NCBI GenBank assembly: GCA_934394545.1
Contig: CAKRRG010000014.1
Span: forward strand, 1 to 49,078
From: an uncultured Blautia sp.
Lineage (GTDB): Bacteria > Bacillota > Clostridia > Lachnospirales > Lachnospiraceae
Length of the DNA: 49,078 bases
Direction: 5' to 3'
The notes under the pieces are model-generated. The model was not told the origin of the DNA. It saw only the letters and a list, made by a program, of their open reading frames with translations, and did not search any database. A program made the translations under genes and the position numbers. This document shows, in pieces, positions 44,607 through 49,078 of this stretch (positions within the stretch are counted from its first letter, which is position 1; every line of letters begins with the position of its first letter).

Positions 44607-44786
44607 TCACAAATAAACAGTTTCGTCTAAATATGATTCCAGTCTGTTTTTTTTGATAAGTGCTTTCTTACCATTGAAAAGCACAAAATTGCAGCAAGGT
44701 TCTTTTATCATATCGCGCAGTTTGTTTTTACCAATGTTGAAATATTCAGCAGCCTCATCAATCGTCAGTAAATATTTCTCAGACAC
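44607..44786 (-). CDS. xis: Excisionase
   Basis: 59 aa. A MerR-like winged-helix excisionase: KYLLTIDEAAEYFNIGKNKLRDMIKE and a C-terminal GKKALIKKNRLESYLD, close in length and pattern to Tn916 Xis. GTG start at 44786 with GGGAGGTGA 4 to 5 bases upstream. Needed with Int to excise the element. Placed behind a terminator hairpin with a leader peptide. Confidence 0.87.
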   Translation of the reverse strand: MSEKYLLTIDEAAEYFNIGKNKLRDMIKEPCCNFVLFNGKKALIKKNRLESYLDETVYL

Positions 44787-44805
44787 AATAATCACCTCCC
44801 AAATC

Positions 44806-44848
44806 AAAAAAGCACCCAAAAATCAACATTTTCGTGATTTTTGGGTGC
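44806..44848 (-). terminator. Attenuator-type terminator upstream of xis
   Basis: A perfect 14-bp stem (44848-44835 with 44825-44812), 9-base loop, then TTTTTT (44811-44806) on the minus strand, 20 bases before xis. It lies inside the leader of the xis-int transcript. Confidence 0.85.
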
Positions 44849-44879
44849 AATTGCACACACTATCGTTATTCCCGTCCAT
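44823..44879 (-). CDS. 18-aa leader peptide of the xis-int attenuator
   Basis: ATG at 44879 to TGA at 44823, encoding MDGNNDSVCNCTQKSRKC. The coding region covers the 5' arm and loop of the terminator stem and stops inside its 3' arm, so translating ribosomes would block the hairpin. The ribosome binding site is weak. Tn916 uses a comparable leader ORF for attenuation. Confidence 0.45.
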   Translation of the reverse strand: MDGNNDSVCNCTQKSRKC

Positions 44880-44935
44880 CCCGAACCTAATCGAGATAAG
44901 AGTTTATGCAACATCTGTTGCCAAATACCATTTTT

Positions 44936-44964
44936 ATAATATCATTCATGAAACTATGTGTCAA
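44936..44964 (-). promoter_or_regulatory. Promoter of the xis-int transcript
   Basis: TTGACA (44964-44959), 17-base spacer, TATTAT (44941-44936), near consensus. The leader to xis is about 143 bases and also holds GCAAC-AGAT-GTTGC near 44910. Confidence 0.75.
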
Positions 44965-45043
44965 TTTCATCGTAGTTTCAAATATGTAGTATTAAAGTTT
45001 TATTATTATCGTTTAATTATCGTAAAAACTATAAACACAGCAT

Positions 45044-45670
45044 TTACGCTTCCTCCAGCGTACTTATTGAAACCTCGTATGCAATCCGCTTCTGGGTTTC
45101 ATTTTCCTCAATCCGTTTTTTGTACTCCCGGCTTTGGATTCTGCCCCAGACCATCACACGAGTTCCCACCTTAAGATCAGCCGCATAGCGGGCGGTACTC
45201 CCCCAACAAATGCAGGGTATGTAATCTGATTTTCCAAAAGACCGATTCACAGCCAGAAGCAGATCCGTAATTTCTTTTTTCAGAGGGGTTTTTCGGTAAA
45301 CTGTAGGTTTACAGATTGTACCTTCCAGAAGAATCTTATTTGTGTAATCCGCCTTAGAGTCGTTTACCTCTGCAAATTTCACTTCCCTGGCAAATACATA
45401 AAGCTCTAATCGAGTATGGTTTTCTTCACGCAGATTATGTGAACGAAACTCCCCATAAATTTCCGCAAATTCACCAACGCGGCTCTTCGTAATATCTACA
45501 ATTTGTTCCGATATCATCACGGGGATCCTGTCCACAAAATAGCTGAGACGCTTAACTAGAAGCTCTGTCTTAAAAAAGCATTCTCCGCAACTCTTATGAC
45601 TGAATATAAAATCCGTTGCAATCTTACCAGTGATAACAACCTGGTTATCCTCAAACATTATATAGGCCAT
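45044..45670 (-). CDS. SSB-like OB-fold protein of the element
   Basis: 208 aa. The C-terminal half has the single-stranded DNA-binding protein pattern YIPCICWGSTARYAADLKVGTRVMVWGRIQSREY; the N-terminal half looks like a second, diverged OB-fold (VVITGKIATDFIFSHKSCGE). The usual acidic SSB tail is short (STLEEA). Conjugative elements often carry SSB genes to protect transferred strands. AAAGGAC before the ATG. Confidence 0.75.
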   Translation of the reverse strand: MAYIMFEDNQVVITGKIATDFIFSHKSCGECFFKTELLVKRLSYFVDRIPVMISEQIVDITKSRVGEFAEIYGEFRSHNLREENHTRLELYVFAREVKFAEVNDSKADYTNKILLEGTICKPTVYRKTPLKKEITDLLLAVNRSFGKSDYIPCICWGSTARYAADLKVGTRVMVWGRIQSREYKKRIEENETQKRIAYEVSISTLEEA

Positions 45671-45705
45671 AGTATCTTTGTCCTTTCTCTCTTTTGTTTA
45701 CCTGA

Positions 45706-47868
45706 TTATGCTGCGTTCTCCATCAAATCCTCTTCCAGAATATCCGCAAGCAGCTTTCCAGTGAATCCAAATCCGTTCACCTTTACTTTCTTTTCCCGCA
45801 GATCCTCAATTTCTTTCTTTCGAAGATCACGGCTTTTTAACGAAAGTATCTTATCTTCCTTATTAAGTTTACGCGAAAGCTGTTTCTGCCAGCGCAATAA
45901 AAATTTCTCGGCCTGCTTAATATCCGGGTTCTGCCTGTTAAAATATGTCCGTTTCTGGCGTACTGTCCCATCTGGTTCTACTTCCAATGTATAATATGGC
46001 TTTTGGGGTGCATTCTTTTTTCTCAGGAACAAAAGATAAGACTCCTGTTTTACCATACGCGCAAAATAAGTATCTTTTCCAATGATGCAGTGCTGCAGTT
46101 CTTCTCCTTCTTCCAGAATATCCTTGATTTTCCGCGGTGCCACAATTTGGAAAGTATGATCGCTATATTCATATTTTCTCAGGTTCTCACAGACGTTTTC
46201 TATACCAGGAAATTTTTCTGCGATCTCTTCGGCTTTTATATCCATTTTCTTCTCTATCATCAATTGAACCAGTTCATTATGCCGTTTTTCCAGTTGTCTC
46301 GCATGGTATATAATTGGATCCTTCACGTCCATACCAAGCTTTGATGCCATGTCAAGATAGTCTTTCCAGGTACCAATAAGCTCCTTTGGCTTTTTTTCAC
46401 TTTCTTTTGCCTGTTTTTCCAAATAATTTTTTATCTGTTCCGGGCTCATCCGATCCAATACAAAAAAAAGGTCTTCCAGACAGATCTGCCATTTCGAGAA
46501 CCAGGCAATCACGTTATCTTTTATCACTTTTTCAAATCCCTTTTCATAAATCAACCATTGCAGAAATACTTTTCCACCATGATTATTGCGAAGGCGGTTC
46601 AGGCGGAACTTATCAATCCCAAGAGCATGTCCAAGCGAATCTGCTTCCTTATAAAAAACAGAAGTGCTGTTTCCTATGATTTCCTTTGTAAGCTCATTCA
46701 GCCCGGCTTTTATCAGTTGCTCCAGATAAGGATATTGCTTTAACCGATGAAAATAAGTTACCGGCTCTACTGTTTCGCTTTTTCTGACCAGATCATGGAA
46801 TCCGCTTCTTTTAAGCTGGTTATTTTTTATTCCATGGAGTGACTTTTTGTAGATATGTCCCGGATAGCGGGGTTCATATCCCCAATTTCCCCAGCAATAA
46901 GGGTTGTATGTATTTAATGACCCATGGATCCATCTGTTCTCTTCTGTCCCATGATAATAGCCCCAGTAAAATTCTTTTTCGTTAAGGTCTTTATCAAATA
47001 CATATCGTCGCAGCTCTCTCCAGTTATAAACTGGTTTTGTATAAGCAACCATGTCATATTTCACATCTGCCCTGAATTCACGAATAACAAAGTTATCACC
47101 GCATGTCTGCAAAAGATATGCAGTTTCTTCTTTTGACTTTACCATGCGCTGTCTTCCCACTGCCTTATATTGGATCTTATGCCGGCAGTTAGGACATTTT
47201 CCCGTCCTGTTGTGTTTTACGCCATTCACCACCACATTCTTTTCACACCATGTACAGTAGCCTGTGATATTTTTCTTCCGGGAGTATTCATAAAAAATGT
47301 AATTCTGTGTAATTCCCACTTTTTTCAGCCATTTCTCCCAGTCCTTCGGAGTTTCCCTGACGTATTTCATAACCTGGTCCCAGGCGGTTGTTCGTTTTAA
47401 ATGTTTCTGTATCTTTTGCCTTTCCCGTACCCGTTCTTCAAAATGAAAAAGGCCATAACATACATTATCTTTTTTATATTCCTCACCCAGGGTTTCCCAT
47501 ATTTGACTGCGGCTGTTTAGATCACACCAGGCATGATCTCCCTTTACACCTTTTGGCAGTTCAATTTTATCCAGCATTTTATTGGTCCATTTCTTCAGCC
47601 GGTAATCATATCCTATGAAGCAATCTTTTTCCTTATCAATGAACAGGGTATATAAAGGTCTTCTTCCGCCAGCAGTCAAAATATCTGTAACAAAAAAACC
47701 AATTTTTAAGATATTTTCGTCCATTTCTGCCTGAATGAACAAACCAATTGGATATTCCATTCTCTCATAAGCCATATTTCCGATAGCTGGAATATCACTT
47801 TCTGCCGCCAGAACCATCTCCTCCGATGGTTCCAATACCTTCATTTTTTTAAGCTTTCGTTTTTCCAT
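45706..47868 (-). CDS. PcfJ-domain protein
   Basis: 720 aa. A zinc ribbon (TGYCTWCEKN ... GKCPNCRHKIQY) near residues 203-235 and a C-terminal PcfJ-like region, IVAPRKIKDILEEGEELQHCIIG to YYTLEVEPDGTVRQ. PcfJ proteins occur on conjugative plasmids and elements of Gram-positive bacteria (named after pCF10); the role is not defined. AAAGGAC before the ATG, 25 bases after the next upstream gene. Confidence 0.8.
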   Translation of the reverse strand: MEKRKLKKMKVLEPSEEMVLAAESDIPAIGNMAYERMEYPIGLFIQAEMDENILKIGFFVTDILTAGGRRPLYTLFIDKEKDCFIGYDYRLKKWTNKMLDKIELPKGVKGDHAWCDLNSRSQIWETLGEEYKKDNVCYGLFHFEERVRERQKIQKHLKRTTAWDQVMKYVRETPKDWEKWLKKVGITQNYIFYEYSRKKNITGYCTWCEKNVVVNGVKHNRTGKCPNCRHKIQYKAVGRQRMVKSKEETAYLLQTCGDNFVIREFRADVKYDMVAYTKPVYNWRELRRYVFDKDLNEKEFYWGYYHGTEENRWIHGSLNTYNPYCWGNWGYEPRYPGHIYKKSLHGIKNNQLKRSGFHDLVRKSETVEPVTYFHRLKQYPYLEQLIKAGLNELTKEIIGNSTSVFYKEADSLGHALGIDKFRLNRLRNNHGGKVFLQWLIYEKGFEKVIKDNVIAWFSKWQICLEDLFFVLDRMSPEQIKNYLEKQAKESEKKPKELIGTWKDYLDMASKLGMDVKDPIIYHARQLEKRHNELVQLMIEKKMDIKAEEIAEKFPGIENVCENLRKYEYSDHTFQIVAPRKIKDILEEGEELQHCIIGKDTYFARMVKQESYLLFLRKKNAPQKPYYTLEVEPDGTVRQKRTYFNRQNPDIKQAEKFLLRWQKQLSRKLNKEDKILSLKSRDLRKKEIEDLREKKVKVNGFGFTGKLLADILEEDLMENAA

Positions 47869-47893
47869 CTAATTTGTCCTTTCCGAAGTTATT

Positions 47894-49033
47894 TTATAAA
47901 TCCAGGGTTAACTGCTCAGCCTCATCCTTATGCGCATTTGCCGTAACCCACTCCTGTTGCAAAGCTTCAATCTGTTCGGCAGAAAGTCTCTTCTTCATAA
48001 ATCTTTGTTCTGTATCATTCAGAGACTCCCAGCCCTTTTTCACAATCTTTCTTTTTGTCTGCTCCAGGCGTTTCTCTTTTCGTTTCTGTTTCCACTTCTT
48101 CTTCGCTTTCGCAAAGTCTGCTTCATAGCCAATGTATATTCCGGCTTTTTCATCCTCAATATCCTGCGCCTTATCTCGCGTCAATCGCGTAGCAACTCTA
48201 ACATTCAGAATTTCCACCTTCAAATCAGGATCGTACAAGGCCTGCATAGAATAGCCATTCCACCATTCCTTATCAAAAATATCCTCCTGTTTTCTTTTTA
48301 CAATTTCTTCACAGATATCGACTGAAACCTTGCTTTGCAAAAATTTCTTCCCCCTTGTGATCGTCACTACAGGCTCCCCGGCAAAAAAGGTATCATCTTT
48401 TCGGATTGTAGATACCTTTAGATCGTAGTATATATTCCCCGTCTTTTTGGAAAGAGGTCTGCCCCGCAGCATACAATACTCTCCTGGTCCGCACATGCAC
48501 CTCATCGGATTATATTGCAGGCTCCATTCCTGCTTCTCGTAGTTATAAGACATATGCATCTTACAAATACAGTTTTTATGCTGTTCCTTAAATTTCTGAA
48601 ACAATTCTTCCTTTTTCTGATCTGCCTGGTCTTCCAAATATTCTGCACTTTTTTCATACTGGTAATCTGATACCATATGGCAGGCACAGAAGCCGAAGTT
48701 ATCATCCCTTAATAAGGGATGATTCTGTTCACAATTTTTCTTATGCCATGGACACCGAAAAACGACATTATCATTTTCAAAGCAGAATGTTTCCTCCAGG
48801 TAATCTATATCGTTAATACATTTTTCCCAACTCACGTATAGACCACAGCCAGACATAAATGCTTTCTTTTCCAGATAATCTTTGGTATATATAAAACCGC
48901 CGCATGAATTTTCAAGTGGTGACTTTCCCAGCCTTCCGTTTCCGATTCGAACATAGTCCGGATAGTATTCCGCCGTATATCCTTGAAGAAGCAGCTCCTG
49001 TGTCAACAAATTGTATTCGTATCCCTCGGACAT
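47894..49033 (-). CDS. Cys-rich element-encoded protein of unknown function
   Basis: 379 aa, soluble. Cysteines and histidines cluster in FRCPWHKKNCEQNHP, FCACHMVSDY, NCICKMHM and MRCMCGPGEYC, suggesting metal-binding fingers. The C-terminal 100 residues are Lys/Arg-rich coiled coil. I do not recognise the family; its place before the PcfJ gene suggests a shared function. AGAGGAG before the ATG. Confidence 0.7.
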   Translation of the reverse strand: MSEGYEYNLLTQELLLQGYTAEYYPDYVRIGNGRLGKSPLENSCGGFIYTKDYLEKKAFMSGCGLYVSWEKCINDIDYLEETFCFENDNVVFRCPWHKKNCEQNHPLLRDDNFGFCACHMVSDYQYEKSAEYLEDQADQKKEELFQKFKEQHKNCICKMHMSYNYEKQEWSLQYNPMRCMCGPGEYCMLRGRPLSKKTGNIYYDLKVSTIRKDDTFFAGEPVVTITRGKKFLQSKVSVDICEEIVKRKQEDIFDKEWWNGYSMQALYDPDLKVEILNVRVATRLTRDKAQDIEDEKAGIYIGYEADFAKAKKKWKQKRKEKRLEQTKRKIVKKGWESLNDTEQRFMKKRLSAEQIEALQQEWVTANAHKDEAEQLTLDL

Positions 49034-49078
49034 TTTCTTCTCCTCTTAACAAAAGATACGGCAGGAAATTCCCGCCGC

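Larger units (their letters stand above)
43085..49078 (-). mobile_element. End of an integrative (conjugative-type) element, continuing off the right edge
   Basis: An integrase, excisionase, SSB-like, PcfJ-like and a Cys-rich gene in a row on the minus strand, as at the integration end of many Firmicute conjugative elements. The exact attachment site is not resolved; it should be between 43084 and 43289. Two near-identical stretches, TTTACTACTCCATTTT (43082-43097) and TTTACTACCCCATTTT (43261-43276), are candidate integrase-arm or att repeats. Transfer genes would be to the right of the window. Confidence 0.75.

Noticed and set aside
1..49078. CRISPR arrays, rRNA genes, known riboswitches
   Set aside because: No regular spaced repeats, rRNA sequence or riboswitch core was seen on either strand.

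Overview
The window looks like chromosomal DNA of a Lachnospiraceae-type gut Clostridium (Firmicutes). Grounds: strong AGGAGG-like ribosome binding sites with frequent GTG and TTG starts, the style of the housekeeping proteins (queH, psd/pssA, MoxR-VWA-transglutaminase, cell-wall-repeat deacetylase), moderate-to-low GC and Gram-positive mobile elements. No database search was run; all names come from reading the sequence.

Layout. 1-6.3 kb: a gene tail, then leftward asd, argH, queH, psd, pssA and a YbhN-like membrane protein (lysine/arginine synthesis, queuosine, phosphatidylethanolamine). 6.4-7.9 kb: rightward ABC ATPase and the first 233 codons of its permease. 7.9-22.7 kb: a 14.8-kb insertion, all coded leftward: pelD-pelE-pelA-pelF-pelG-cotH-VTC-DUF4956-DUF4832, a 53-aa ORF, a large serine recombinase and a GNAT acetyltransferase. 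The missing 34 C-terminal codons of the permease, with a terminator, lie at 22.70-22.81 kb. Joining the two halves at a shared TTC restores a 267-codon permease in frame. The Pel exopolysaccharide operon therefore sits on a discrete element that split a transporter gene. This is the main discovery of the window.

22.8-29 kb: two leftward genes (a membrane protein and a DUF3825 protein), a MerR-methyltransferase fusion, and rfbA-rfbB-rfbD for dTDP-rhamnose without rfbC. The rfb promoter has a 19-bp spacer filled by a perfect dyad, the architecture of MerR-controlled promoters. 29-35 kb: a tightly packed leftward operon (LRR protein, VWA, MoxR AAA, transglutaminase, DUF4203). 35-42 kb: pduL, a secreted NlpC/P60 protein with a Pro/Thr repeat linker, a zinc-dependent phospholipase C-like protein, a cell-wall-binding polysaccharide deacetylase, an SH3 protein, tRNA-Arg(CCG) and a LysR regulator.

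42.9-49.1 kb: divergent from lysR is a promoter, a Fur-box-like 19-mer and a terminator with no gene. Then the end of a second, conjugative-type element begins: tyrosine integrase, excisionase behind a leader-peptide/terminator attenuator, SSB-like, PcfJ-like and a Cys-rich protein. It runs off the right edge.

Theme: envelope and surface polysaccharide functions dominate (Pel, rhamnose, deacetylase, NlpC/P60, phospholipids), and two site-specific integrations have reshaped the locus.
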